From: Planktosalinus lacus
GTDB taxonomy: Bacteria; Bacteroidota; Bacteroidia; Flavobacteriales; Flavobacteriaceae
Direction: 5' to 3'
Length of the DNA stretch: 64,000 bases
Assembly: GCF_014640155.1 (NCBI RefSeq)
Contig: NZ_BMGK01000004.1
Coordinates: 231,350-295,349 of the forward strand
Position numbers and translations under genes: made by a program
The notes under the pieces: model-generated
What the model was told of the DNA's origin: nothing
The model's database searches: none
The model's input: the letters and a program-made list of their open reading frames with translations, nothing else
Shown: positions 42,656 through 51,220 of the stretch, one piece after another
How positions within the stretch are numbered: the stretch's first letter is position 1
How the letters are laid out: each line of letters starts with the position of its first letter

Positions 42656-43372
42656 TTAAAGTTTCAGGTAAAAATCTTTCACCAACTCCTTAAATTCATC
42701 AGTATAGTGATGACGGCTGATTTCAAGGACAAGCTCTTGCGCATCGATGGGTTTGTCAACAAATGAAAACTGGAGCAAACTGCGTTTTATGGACGCTGTT
42801 TCAGTGCCCCGAACACGTGTGATGCGGTTGGCAAAAAATGATTTTGTTTTCGCGAAAGTGATGAAATGCTCCTCTTCTGCAAAAGGAATCACTACCACGA
42901 GTTCACCATTTTCAGAAAGCAATTGGGAAGCATAAGTGACTAAATCTTCAAACGGCAGACTATCATAAAAACGTGCTTTTTTTCTGTTTTCCGGAAGATC
43001 AACTTCTCGTTCGTTAGGCACAAAAAATGGTGGATTGGAAACAATTAAATCATATTTTTCATCTTCCGGTTCGTCAGCAAACTCATCGAGAGAAGCGTGA
43101 AAACAAAAAAGGCGGTCTGCCCAGGGGGAGTTTTCAAAATTCTCCACACATTGCTCATAGGCATTTTCGTCGATTTCAATAGCGTCAATTTGTTCGGCGG
43201 CACTACGTTGCGCAAGCATCAAGGCAATCAAACCGGTTCCTGCTCCAATATCCAAAATGGTTTGGGGGTTGTTTTCCAAAGAAGTCCAGCTACCAAGCAA
43301 CACCCCGTCTGTACCCACTTTCATGGCACAACGATCTTGCTCTACAGTGAATTGTTTAAATGAAAAACTCAT
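42656..43372 (-). CDS. trmN6: tRNA1(Val) A37 N6-methyltransferase-like
   Basis: This ~238-residue SAM methyltransferase shows FKQFTVEQDRCAMKVGTDGVLLGSW, the SAM loop ILDIGAGTGLIALMLAQR and the amino-methyltransferase motif NPPF in LIVSNPPFFVPN. These features match the YfiC/TrmN6 family. I chose ATG 43372, as the longer frame to 43420 would run into the rimM stop. It follows rimM by 31 bp in a ribosome/tRNA-modification operon. Confidence 0.87.
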   Translation of the reverse strand: MSFSFKQFTVEQDRCAMKVGTDGVLLGSWTSLENNPQTILDIGAGTGLIALMLAQRSAAEQIDAIEIDENAYEQCVENFENSPWADRLFCFHASLDEFADEPEDEKYDLIVSNPPFFVPNEREVDLPENRKKARFYDSLPFEDLVTYASQLLSENGELVVVIPFAEEEHFITFAKTKSFFANRITRVRGTETASIKRSLLQFSFVDKPIDAQELVLEISRHHYTDEFKELVKDFYLKL

Positions 43373-43403
43373 TTTGGGTTTTAGAATTTGGTGCTTGAGT
43401 TTT

Positions 43404-43928
43404 CTAGAGATACATTTCAATCAACCCTTCGGGTGTATCTAAAAGCAGGGTTTTGTTTTTCTTATCCACTTTTTTGATAAAATCATCATTTACGGGAATC
43501 AAAATTTGCTTACCGTCACGATCAATTTCAAAAAGTGCTTGAGCAGCGCTATCGTTGACGCCTTTAACAATACCTATTTTTCCAAAGTTTACATCTTCAG
43601 CGGTAAAACCAATGATCTCGTGGTAGTAAAACTGTTCATCGTCCAGTTCGGGAAGGAAGCTCAAAGGAAGATATATATCCAGTCCAATGATTTCATCGGC
43701 TTTTTGTTCGGTATCAACATCTTCAAAACGCACACGCAGCAAGGTAGATTTGTGCAACCCGCTTTGTTCAATAAAAAAAGGAATCAGGTTGTTGTTAAAG
43801 TCAACAAACACTGATTCCAATTCTGTGTACATTTCGGGTTCGTCTGTATCAAGCTTGATCAAAACCTCACCCTTAAAGCTATATTTTCTAACGATTTTGC
43901 CTAGGTAGAAACATTCTTCCTTTTGCAT
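43404..43928 (-). CDS. rimM: 16S rRNA processing protein RimM
   Basis: This 174-residue protein has an N-terminal RimM barrel (FYLGKIVRKYSFKGEVLIKL) and a C-terminal PRC domain (IIGFTAEDVNFGKIGIVKGV and LIPVNDDFIKKVD). It binds S19 and helps 30S maturation. The gene lies 11 bp after rpsP, the usual pairing in bacteria. Confidence 0.92.
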   Translation of the reverse strand: MQKEECFYLGKIVRKYSFKGEVLIKLDTDEPEMYTELESVFVDFNNNLIPFFIEQSGLHKSTLLRVRFEDVDTEQKADEIIGLDIYLPLSFLPELDDEQFYYHEIIGFTAEDVNFGKIGIVKGVNDSAAQALFEIDRDGKQILIPVNDDFIKKVDKKNKTLLLDTPEGLIEMYL

Positions 43929-43939
43929 CGTTTAATGAA

Positions 43940-44614
43940 TTAAGCTTCTTTTTTCTCTTCTTCTGCTTCTTCTTTTGCAGGAGCCTCTTCAGTTTTAGGA
44001 GCTACCTCTGCTTTTGGAGCCTCTTCTGCAGAAGCTTCCTCAGTTTTTGGAGTAGTTTCCTCAGTTGCAGGAGTTTCTTCAGCTTTAGTTTCAGCTTCAG
44101 GAGTAGCTTCCTGAGTTTCCTCAGTAGCTTCTTCTGTTGCCTCTTCAGCAGTTGCTTCGGCTTCAGCCTCAGCGGCAGCAGCCATACGTTTTTCATTTAC
44201 AGCTTTTTCAGCGGCAAGTGCATCTGCTTTTGCTTTTGCTTCAGCTTTAGAAAGTCCTTCTTTTTTAGCAGAAACTCTTCCTGCTTTTTCCTCTAACCAA
44301 GCCTGAAATTTCTCTTCAGCTTGCTCTTGAGTTAAAGCGCCTTTAGCAACACCTCCCAACAAGTGTTTTTTCATCATAACACCTTTGTAAGATAAAATTG
44401 CTCTGGCAGTGTCTGTAGGTTGAGCTCCATTTTGAAGCCATTTTACAGAACCGTCAATGTCAAGGTTAATCTCTGCAGGGTTGATGTTTGGATTGTAAGT
44501 TCCTAATTTTTCAAGATACTTACCATCTCTAGGTGAACGGGCGTCAGCAGCCACAATCCAGTAAAAAGGTTTTCCTTTTTTACCGTGTCTTTGTAATCTA
44601 ATTTTTACAGGCAT
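43940..44614 (-). CDS. rpsP: 30S ribosomal protein S16 with long acidic tail
   Basis: The first ~80 residues are a standard bS16 (KIRLQRHGKKGKPFYWIVAA, RDGKYLEKLGTYNP, WLQNGAQPTDTARAIL). A linker with LTQEQAEEKFQAWLEEKAGR follows, then about 90 residues of Glu/Ala/Thr/Lys low-complexity sequence. Flavobacterial S16 proteins often carry such extensions, but this one makes the protein 224 residues, against ~80-90 in E. coli. It leads the rpsP-rimM-trmN6 operon. Confidence 0.94.
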   Translation of the reverse strand: MPVKIRLQRHGKKGKPFYWIVAADARSPRDGKYLEKLGTYNPNINPAEINLDIDGSVKWLQNGAQPTDTARAILSYKGVMMKKHLLGGVAKGALTQEQAEEKFQAWLEEKAGRVSAKKEGLSKAEAKAKADALAAEKAVNEKRMAAAAEAEAEATAEEATEEATEETQEATPEAETKAEETPATEETTPKTEEASAEEAPKAEVAPKTEEAPAKEEAEEEKKEA

Positions 44615-44670
44615 ATTTAAATTAATTTTTGAGGTTCTCGACCTCGGTTATAATTGAGGGCGCAAAGATA
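44615..44670 (-). promoter_or_regulatory. rpsP promoter box and structured leader
   Basis: CAAAGATA on the plus strand (44663-44670) is the -7 box TATCTTTG for the leftward operon. The transcript leader would carry a hairpin GAGGT/ACCTC (44631-44645) about 16 bases before the ATG. Ribosomal-protein leaders that bind their own product are known in flavobacteria, but I cannot test whether this is one. Confidence 0.5.
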
Positions 44671-44816
44671 CTATAAATTTTATATTTACGATTTAAAAAA
44701 GAGCAAATTAAGATTGAAAAGTTTAAATAAATGCTTTTTTTCATTAGGTTTGTAAAATTATATAAGGAAACTGAAATTCTTTCGTTTTATAAAGAAACAC
44801 CTTTTACATTAAATTT

Positions 44817-45617
44817 ATGAGAACCATTATGCTATTTTTACTTGCAGCTGTTGCCCTGATTGGCTGTGAAGATGTTCAAACAAACAGTCCTGCGCTTCAA
44901 GCCAGTTTAAATGATGAATTTTACAAATCCACCGATGTAAGAGCTCAGCTAAGTCCTGATGGATCCCTTGTGATTCAGGGAATGACCGATCTTGAAAAAC
45001 TAACTATTACGCTCAGTGGCTCATCAGAAGGAGTGTACACACTTGGCGGTAATGGTACAAACAGAGCCGTATTTGAAGACTTTTTGGGCTCAATTTACAC
45101 AACCAGACCTTTTGGAAATGGTGAAGTTGTTATAGAAAACTCTGCTGACAATACTTTTTCAGGAACATTTAAATTCAATGCTTACCGGTTTGGTCTTGAC
45201 ACTCTTAATGCTCAGCAAGGTCATTTCTACAAAGTGCCAATTCTTGATGCGCCCATTGATGATGATGATGACCAACCGATGGAGCTCAATGCCCTTGTAG
45301 ATGACAACAACTTTAATCCCTCAATTATTACTGCTGTTACTGAAGGCAATACTATTGTGATAAGAGGTGCTAACCAAAATGATGCAATTACTCTTCAGGT
45401 GCCAAGCGATATCAATACCGGAAATTACCCTGTTGATAATGAGGCAATCACAGCAACTTATACACTGGATGGAGCTCAATTGGCCACAGAATCAGGTGAA
45501 ATAACCATCTCTGCACACGATACAGAATTTAATCTCATCGCAGGTACTTTTTCATTTCAAACAGGAGATCCTGAAAACATTCAAATTACAGAAGGCACTT
45601 TTAGCGTAAACTACTAA
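44817..45617 (+). CDS. DUF6252-type two-domain lipoprotein
   Basis: This 266-residue protein has a signal peptide with lipobox LIGC (Cys17). Two similar beta domains follow: 28-145 starting LQASLNDEFYKSTDVRAQL, and 160-266 starting ELNALVDDNNFNPSIITAV. Each has an I-x-G/T repeat and TF-S-G-T-F ending, so an internal duplication is likely. The acidic linker DDDDDQ joins them. It lies directly before dnaE in many flavobacteria. Its function is unknown. It is closed by the terminator at 45639. Confidence 0.78.
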   Translation: MRTIMLFLLAAVALIGCEDVQTNSPALQASLNDEFYKSTDVRAQLSPDGSLVIQGMTDLEKLTITLSGSSEGVYTLGGNGTNRAVFEDFLGSIYTTRPFGNGEVVIENSADNTFSGTFKFNAYRFGLDTLNAQQGHFYKVPILDAPIDDDDDQPMELNALVDDNNFNPSIITAVTEGNTIVIRGANQNDAITLQVPSDINTGNYPVDNEAITATYTLDGAQLATESGEITISAHDTEFNLIAGTFSFQTGDPENIQITEGTFSVNY

Positions 45618-45638
45618 TGTTTTCAACATATTTTTAAG

Positions 45639-45672
45639 AGCGTGTTAAACTTAAATTTAACGCGCTTTTTTT
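45639..45672 (+). terminator. Rho-independent terminator after the DUF6252-type gene
   Basis: The stem AGCGTGTTAAA / TTTAACGCGCT has a short loop and a run of T. It falls inside the longer possible dnaE frame, which supports the later dnaE start. Confidence 0.85.
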
Positions 45673-45764
45673 ATAAAAAAACTCCATTGTTAATAACTAA
45701 ACTTTTATTTCAGGGGGAAGAATTCGTATTTTTAAACCTTATTATTTTCTATAAAAAATGTTGT

Positions 45765-48700
45765 ATGTACCTGATTTTTGATACCGAAACCACGGGATTG
45801 CCAAAAAACTTCAACGCCCCAATCACTGATACAGATAACTGGCCGCGTTGTATCCAAATCGCATGGCAATTGCACGATGCGATGGGGAATCTTGTCGAAA
45901 GTCAGGACTATTTAATTCAACCCGATGGATTTAACATTCCTTTTGATGCAGAAAAAATTCACGGCATCTCTACAGAATTGGCACAAAAGGAAGGAATCCC
46001 GTTAAATGAAATGCTATCCCTTTTTAATGAAGCTTTGACCAAAGCCAATTTTATTGTGGGGCAAAATGTAGGGTTTGACATCAACATTATGGGCGCTGAG
46101 TTTTACCGAAAAAGCATCCCAAACAAACTCATTGAGCTTCCGGTCTTGGATACCTGTACAGAACGCACTGCACAACTCTGTCAAATACCCGGTGGGCGCG
46201 GAGGAAAATTTAAACTACCCACTTTAACCGAATTACACGAGTATCTGTTTAAAGAACCTTTTTCAGAAGCACACAACGCTACAGCAGATGTTGAAGCAAC
46301 TACCCGATGTTTCCTGGAACTGGTAAGAAGAGAGGAGTTTTCTGTCAAAGAGCTTGATGTACAACCCGATTATTTTGAAAAATTTTCTAAAGCAAATCCC
46401 AAACCTATTGAGCTCATTGGTTTAAAACACATCAATCTTAAGAAGGCTTCAGAAAAAATAAGGAAAGAACTTGAGAAAATAACTGATACAGATGTTTCTC
46501 ATGAAGATATTAAGCAAAATGTAGCCGATTTAAAAGAAGTTCCTTTTGCTCATTTACACAATCACTCTCAGTTTTCAATTCTGCAATCCACTTCCAGTAC
46601 CCAGGATTTGGTTAAAGCAGCAGCAGAAAACAACATGCCGGCACTTGCCATCTCTGATACCGGAAACATGATGGGGGCCTTTCACTTTGTGCAGGCAGTA
46701 GCCAACCACAATGCCAGAGTTACAAAAGAAGCAGAAGAAAATCAGGAAGAACCCCAAACCATTAAACCCATCGTTGGTTGCGAGTTTTTTGTTTGTGAAG
46801 ACCGTTTAAATAAAAACACCAAAGACCACGGCTATCAGATTGTTTTTCTTGCTAAAAACAAAAAAGGCTATCACAATCTGGCAAAAATGGCTTCTCTTTC
46901 CTATACAGAGGGATTTTATTATGTCCCCCGGATTGACAAAGAAATTGTAGAAAAATATAAAGAAGACCTCATTGTGCTTACCGGAAGTCTTTATGGTGAG
47001 GTGCCCGGTAAAATACTCAACGTTGGTGAAAACCAGGCTGAGGAAGCTTTGTTATGGTGGAAAAAACAGTTTGGTGAAGATTTATACATTGAACTGATGC
47101 GCCACAATCAGGAAGATGAAAACCGGGTGAACCCTGTGCTTATTGATCTTGCCAAAAAGCACAATGTTAAAGTTGTGGCCACCAACAACACCTACTATAT
47201 CAATCAGGAAGACGCCAACGCACATGATATTTTACTCTGTGTAAAAGACGGGGAAAAACAAGGTACACCCATTGGCCGTGGAAGAGGCTATCGATATGGA
47301 TTGCCCAATCAGGAATATTATTTCAAGAGTACCGAAGAAATGAAAGCACTCTTTAAAGACCTTCCCGAAGCTATTTTCAATATCAAAGAAATCATTGAAA
47401 AAGTCGAAACTTACACCCTCGCGCGAAATGTGTTACTACCCAAGTTTGATATCCCTGATGAGTTTATTCAGGAGAATGATGAAGATGGTAAGTTGGGTGA
47501 AAACGCTTATTTAAAGCATCTCACATTTGAAGGTGCTAAAAAACGTTATTCTAATCTCACAACTGAAATTCAGGAGCGACTCGATTTTGAACTTGATGTC
47601 ATTGCCAATACCGGTTATCCGGGATACTTTCTGATTGTCCAGGACTTTATAGCTGAAGCCCGCAGGATGGGAGTTTCAGTAGGCCCCGGAAGAGGTTCTG
47701 CAGCCGGATCTGCTGTAGCATATTGTTTGGGGATTACCAATATCGACCCCATTGAATATGACTTACTTTTTGAGCGTTTTCTAAATCCTGATCGTGTAAG
47801 CATGCCCGATATTGACATCGATTTTGATGATGAAGGGCGCAGTAAAGTGATGGATTATGTAATCGATAAATATGGAGCAAATCAGGTAGCACAAATCATC
47901 ACATATGGTACCATGGGTGGAAAATCGGCTATCAGAGATACTGCCCGGGTGCTGGACCTTCCCCTGAGTGATGCAGATCGTTTAGCTAAACTGATGCCTG
48001 CGATGACCAAACTTCACAAGATTTTTGGTTATTCTGAAAGCGAACTCCGCAAAGCGTTCAGGGCAGAAGACCTTGAGAAAGTAAATGAATTAATCACAAT
48101 CTCTCAGGGAAATGACCTTCAGGCACAAACTATAAATCAGGCGCGTATTTTGGAAGGTTCCGTTAGAAATACCGGAATTCATGCCTGTGGTGTTATCATC
48201 ACTCCCGGTGATATCACAAATTATGTACCGGTAGCCACTGCAAAAGATTCTGATCTGTATGTCACTCAGTTTGATAACTCAGTAGTAGAAAACGCCGGAC
48301 TTTTAAAAATGGACTTTTTAGGCTTAAAAAACCTTACCATAATCAAAGATGCAATTGAGTTAATAAAAATAAAGCGAAACATAGAGCTGGACCCGGACAC
48401 CTTTCCGCTGGATGATGAAAAAACTTTTGAACTCTTTCAGCGTGGAGAAACAGTAGCAACTTTTCAGTATGAATCTGCCGGAATGCAGAAGTATATGAAA
48501 GACCTAAAGCCTACTGTTTTTGCAGATTTGATTGCTATGAATGCACTTTATCGTCCGGGTCCTATTGAGTATATACCCAGTTTTATCAGAAGGAAAAACG
48601 GTGAAGAAGAAATCACTTATGACCTTCCTGTAATGGAAAAATTTTTGAAGGAAACCTATGGAATCACGGTATATCAAGAACAGGTAATGTTGCTATCGCA

Positions 48701-50123
48701 GGAACTTGCCGGGTTTACCAAAGGTGATGCCGACGTTTTACGGAAAGCAATGGGTAAAAAAATCTTTTCGGTATTGGAAAAAATGAAGCCCAAATTCCTG
48801 GAAGGAGGAGCTTCCAATGGACATCCTGTTGAAACTTTAGAGAAAATTTGGAAAGACTGGGAAGCCTTTGCGAGCTATGCATTCAATAAGTCCCATTCCA
48901 CTTGTTATGCATGGATTGGCTATCAAACAGCTTATTTAAAAGCCAATTATCCGGCTGAATATATGGCTGCAGTGCTCTCCAACAATATGAATGACATCAA
49001 AGAAGTAACTAAGTTTATGGAGGAATGTAAGCGTATGGGTTTACAGGTTTTGGGACCCGATGTGAATGAGTCTTTTTACAAATTCACTGTTAACGATCAG
49101 GGGGCTGTTCGTTTTGGAATGGGTGCCGTGAAAGGAGTTGGCGGCAATGCCGTTGCCACAATTGTCGAAAATAGAAAAGATGGAAAATATAAATCAGTTT
49201 TTGATTTAGCTAAACGCGTTGATCTGAGGTCGGCCAACAAAAAAGCGTTTGAAAATTTAGCTTTAGCCGGTGGGTTTGACAGTTTTGACACCCACAGAGC
49301 ACAATATTTACACGATGAAGGTGATGGAATTCTCTTTCTTGAAAAAGTGCTTCGTTACGCTGCCAAATATCAGGAAAATGAAAATTCATCGCAAATCAGT
49401 TTGTTTGGTGAAGCCAGCGAAGTTCAAATTCCCGAGCCGGAAGTTCCCCCTTGTGATGAATGGGGAACTATGAAAAAATTAAAACTCGAAAAAGAAGTGG
49501 TTGGAATTTATATTTCAGGGCATCCACTCGACGATTTTAAAACCGAGATGAACACCTTCTGCAGAAATAGAATTGCCAACTTTTATCAATTGGAAAAATT
49601 TATTAACAAAGAACTCATTTTTGGTGGCGTAATCACTGATGTTCAGCATCGGGTTTCGAAAAATGGAAAAGGCTGGGCCTCTTTTATGATAGAAGACTAC
49701 AGCGATTCTTTTGAATTTAGAATTTTTGGTGAAGAGTATCTCAAGTTTCGCCACTTTCTTATTCCAAACGGGTTTTTATTCTGCAGGGTTTTTGTTAAAG
49801 AAGGCTGGATCAATAAAAACACCGGAGAAAAAAGCGATATTCGCATTCAGTTCAATACCGTCCAATTACTTCAAGACGTTTTGGAAAACCACTCAAAAAA
49901 AATCACAATTCAGTTGAAGCTCGATGAAATTGTGGATGCACAAATTGAAGGTCTAAAAAAATTATTAAAAAATCATAAAGGGAATCACAACCTCGATTTT
50001 TATATTTTTGAACCCGAAGATGATATTCAACTACAATTGAGTAGCAGAAAGCAGAAAGTTAAAATTTCTCAGGAACTTATTGAAGCACTTGAAAAAGAAA
50101 GTTTTCTCTACAAACTGAATTAA
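45765..50123 (+). CDS. dnaE: DNA polymerase III alpha subunit with fused 3'-5' exonuclease
   Basis: This 1452-residue replicative polymerase begins with an epsilon-like DEDD exonuclease (MYLIFDTETTGLP ... HNATADVEATTRCF, about 1-200). The PHP domain follows (FAHLHNHSQFSILQSTS), then the C-family catalytic core (GPGRGSAAGSAVAYCLG and MPDIDIDFDDEG with active-site Asps). Next come the YRPGPIEYIP motif, a helix-hairpin-helix region, and an OB domain (IFGGVITDVQHRVSKNGKGW). I chose ATG 45765, because the longer frame to 45642 crosses the upstream terminator. The fused proofreading domain is usual in flavobacterial DnaE. Confidence 0.94.
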   Translation: MYLIFDTETTGLPKNFNAPITDTDNWPRCIQIAWQLHDAMGNLVESQDYLIQPDGFNIPFDAEKIHGISTELAQKEGIPLNEMLSLFNEALTKANFIVGQNVGFDINIMGAEFYRKSIPNKLIELPVLDTCTERTAQLCQIPGGRGGKFKLPTLTELHEYLFKEPFSEAHNATADVEATTRCFLELVRREEFSVKELDVQPDYFEKFSKANPKPIELIGLKHINLKKASEKIRKELEKITDTDVSHEDIKQNVADLKEVPFAHLHNHSQFSILQSTSSTQDLVKAAAENNMPALAISDTGNMMGAFHFVQAVANHNARVTKEAEENQEEPQTIKPIVGCEFFVCEDRLNKNTKDHGYQIVFLAKNKKGYHNLAKMASLSYTEGFYYVPRIDKEIVEKYKEDLIVLTGSLYGEVPGKILNVGENQAEEALLWWKKQFGEDLYIELMRHNQEDENRVNPVLIDLAKKHNVKVVATNNTYYINQEDANAHDILLCVKDGEKQGTPIGRGRGYRYGLPNQEYYFKSTEEMKALFKDLPEAIFNIKEIIEKVETYTLARNVLLPKFDIPDEFIQENDEDGKLGENAYLKHLTFEGAKKRYSNLTTEIQERLDFELDVIANTGYPGYFLIVQDFIAEARRMGVSVGPGRGSAAGSAVAYCLGITNIDPIEYDLLFERFLNPDRVSMPDIDIDFDDEGRSKVMDYVIDKYGANQVAQIITYGTMGGKSAIRDTARVLDLPLSDADRLAKLMPAMTKLHKIFGYSESELRKAFRAEDLEKVNELITISQGNDLQAQTINQARILEGSVRNTGIHACGVIITPGDITNYVPVATAKDSDLYVTQFDNSVVENAGLLKMDFLGLKNLTIIKDAIELIKIKRNIELDPDTFPLDDEKTFELFQRGETVATFQYESAGMQKYMKDLKPTVFADLIAMNALYRPGPIEYIPSFIRRKNGEEEITYDLPVMEKFLKETYGITVYQEQVMLLSQELAGFTKGDADVLRKAMGKKIFSVLEKMKPKFLEGGASNGHPVETLEKIWKDWEAFASYAFNKSHSTCYAWIGYQTAYLKANYPAEYMAAVLSNNMNDIKEVTKFMEECKRMGLQVLGPDVNESFYKFTVNDQGAVRFGMGAVKGVGGNAVATIVENRKDGKYKSVFDLAKRVDLRSANKKAFENLALAGGFDSFDTHRAQYLHDEGDGILFLEKVLRYAAKYQENENSSQISLFGEASEVQIPEPEVPPCDEWGTMKKLKLEKEVVGIYISGHPLDDFKTEMNTFCRNRIANFYQLEKFINKELIFGGVITDVQHRVSKNGKGWASFMIEDYSDSFEFRIFGEEYLKFRHFLIPNGFLFCRVFVKEGWINKNTGEKSDIRIQFNTVQLLQDVLENHSKKITIQLKLDEIVDAQIEGLKKLLKNHKGNHNLDFYIFEPEDDIQLQLSSRKQKVKISQELIEALEKESFLYKLN

Positions 50124-50194
50124 ATAATAACATTAATTAATGTTCAAATAATCAAATCTGATTTGATTTTATCAGTTTTGGAAAATAATTTGAC

Positions 50195-50202
50195 TAAATT
50201 TG
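50195..50202 (+). promoter_or_regulatory. Candidate -7 box for trxA
   Basis: TAAATTTG fits TAnnTTTG, 23 bp before the ATG. The nearest TTTG upstream leaves only a 14-bp spacer, so no good -33 is assigned. Confidence 0.45.
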
Positions 50203-50225
50203 TATTCTATTAAAAAACAAAAATT

Positions 50226-50543
50226 ATGGCATTAGAAATAACAGATGCAACGTTTGAAGAAACGGTGCTTAAAAGCGATAAACCCGTGATGGTAGATTTT
50301 TGGGCAGCCTGGTGTGGCCCCTGTAGAATGGTGGGTCCTATCATTGAAGAAATCAGCAAAGATTATGAAGGCAAAGCCGTGGTAGGAAAAGTTGATGTTG
50401 ACGCCAATCAGGAATTTGCAGCAAAATATGGTGTGAGAAACATTCCAACTGTATTAATATTCCAAAATGGTGAGGTGGTAGGTCGCCAAGTAGGCGTTGC
50501 ACCAAAAACCACTTATGCTGAAGCATTGGATTCGCTTCTTTAA
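50226..50543 (+). CDS. trxA: Thioredoxin
   Basis: This 105-residue protein is a classical thioredoxin. The redox site is CGPC in DFWAAWCGPCRMVGP, the cis-Pro loop is RNIPTVLIFQNGE, and length is standard. It reduces disulfides in the cytoplasm, as there is no signal peptide. It has its own terminator at 50567. Confidence 0.95.
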   Translation: MALEITDATFEETVLKSDKPVMVDFWAAWCGPCRMVGPIIEEISKDYEGKAVVGKVDVDANQEFAAKYGVRNIPTVLIFQNGEVVGRQVGVAPKTTYAEALDSLL

Positions 50544-50566
50544 TAAATTAAATACTAAATAAAATA

Positions 50567-50599
50567 AAAAGGTTTAGCAAGTTGTTAAACCTTTTTTTA
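50567..50599 (+). terminator. Rho-independent terminator of trxA
   Basis: The stem AAAAGGTTTA / TAAACCTTTT (50567-50576 with 50586-50595) is followed by T residues. Confidence 0.87.
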
Positions 50600-50619
50600 T
50601 TTTTAGAAAAAATTAAAAA

Positions 50620-51162
50620 ATGAGTAAACCCACAAAATGCCAGGACACCATAGACAATAAATTACTGGAAGAAAGAAAAGTATTTCTCTGGGGACAAGTA
50701 GATGACGATTCGGCCAAGCATGTAATCGACCGTTTGATGTACCTCGATGCAATCGAAAAAAAAGACATTCATTTTTATATCAATAGCCCGGGAGGCTATG
50801 TCACATCAGGCTTTGCAATTTATGACTGCATGAAATCCCTAAAAAGTGACGTGTCGATAGTATGCACCGGTTTTGCCGCCTCTATGGGCTCGATTTTGCT
50901 CTCTGCAGGAACCAAGGGAAAACGATTTATCCAGCCTCACGCCCGTGTAATGATTCATCAACCAAGTGGAGGTGCACAAGGACCGGCTAGTGATATTGAA
51001 ATCACTGCTCAGGAAATTTTAAAAACCAAGGAATTGTGTGCAAAAATTCTCGCTGACAATTGTGGTCAGAAAGTGGAGAAGATTCTTAAAGATTTTAATC
51101 GTGACCACTGGATGGATGCAAAGGAGTCTGTCGCTTACGGTATTGTTGACAAAATAATTTAA
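50620..51162 (+). CDS. ClpP-family serine protease paralogue with short N-terminus
   Basis: This 180-residue protein has the ClpP triad: Ser in GFAASMGSILL, His in VMIHQPSGG, and Asp in FNRDHWMDAKES. It has the FYINSPGGYVTSG region. It lacks the usual LIPMVVE-type N-terminal segment that forms the axial loop for ClpX/ClpA docking, starting instead SKPTKCQDTIDNKLLEERKVFLWG. It may be a second, specialised ClpP that forms mixed rings or uses another partner. A DUF58 gene follows after about 58 bp. Confidence 0.88.
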   Translation: MSKPTKCQDTIDNKLLEERKVFLWGQVDDDSAKHVIDRLMYLDAIEKKDIHFYINSPGGYVTSGFAIYDCMKSLKSDVSIVCTGFAASMGSILLSAGTKGKRFIQPHARVMIHQPSGGAQGPASDIEITAQEILKTKELCAKILADNCGQKVEKILKDFNRDHWMDAKESVAYGIVDKII

Positions 51163-51170
51163 CAATTTCA

Positions 51171-51208
51171 ATAAAAAAGCCCTTTCAGTGTTCAAAACTC
51201 TGAAAGGG
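51171..51208 (-). terminator. Minus-strand hairpin terminator between plus-strand genes
   Basis: The stem CCCTTTCAG / CTGAAAGGG (51180-51188 with 51200-51208) has its T run only on the minus strand. Both neighbours are on the plus strand, so its orientation is unexpected. Confidence 0.6.
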
Positions 51209-51220
51209 GTTAAATCATTA

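Noticed and set aside
44002-44196. Minus-strand 64-codon Lys/Leu-rich frame in the S16 tail
   Set aside because: It is a shifted reading of the low-complexity tail of rpsP on the same strand.
45642-45764. Longer N-terminus for dnaE
   Set aside because: It would lie across a strong terminator hairpin, and conserved exonuclease sequence starts at the ATG at 45765.
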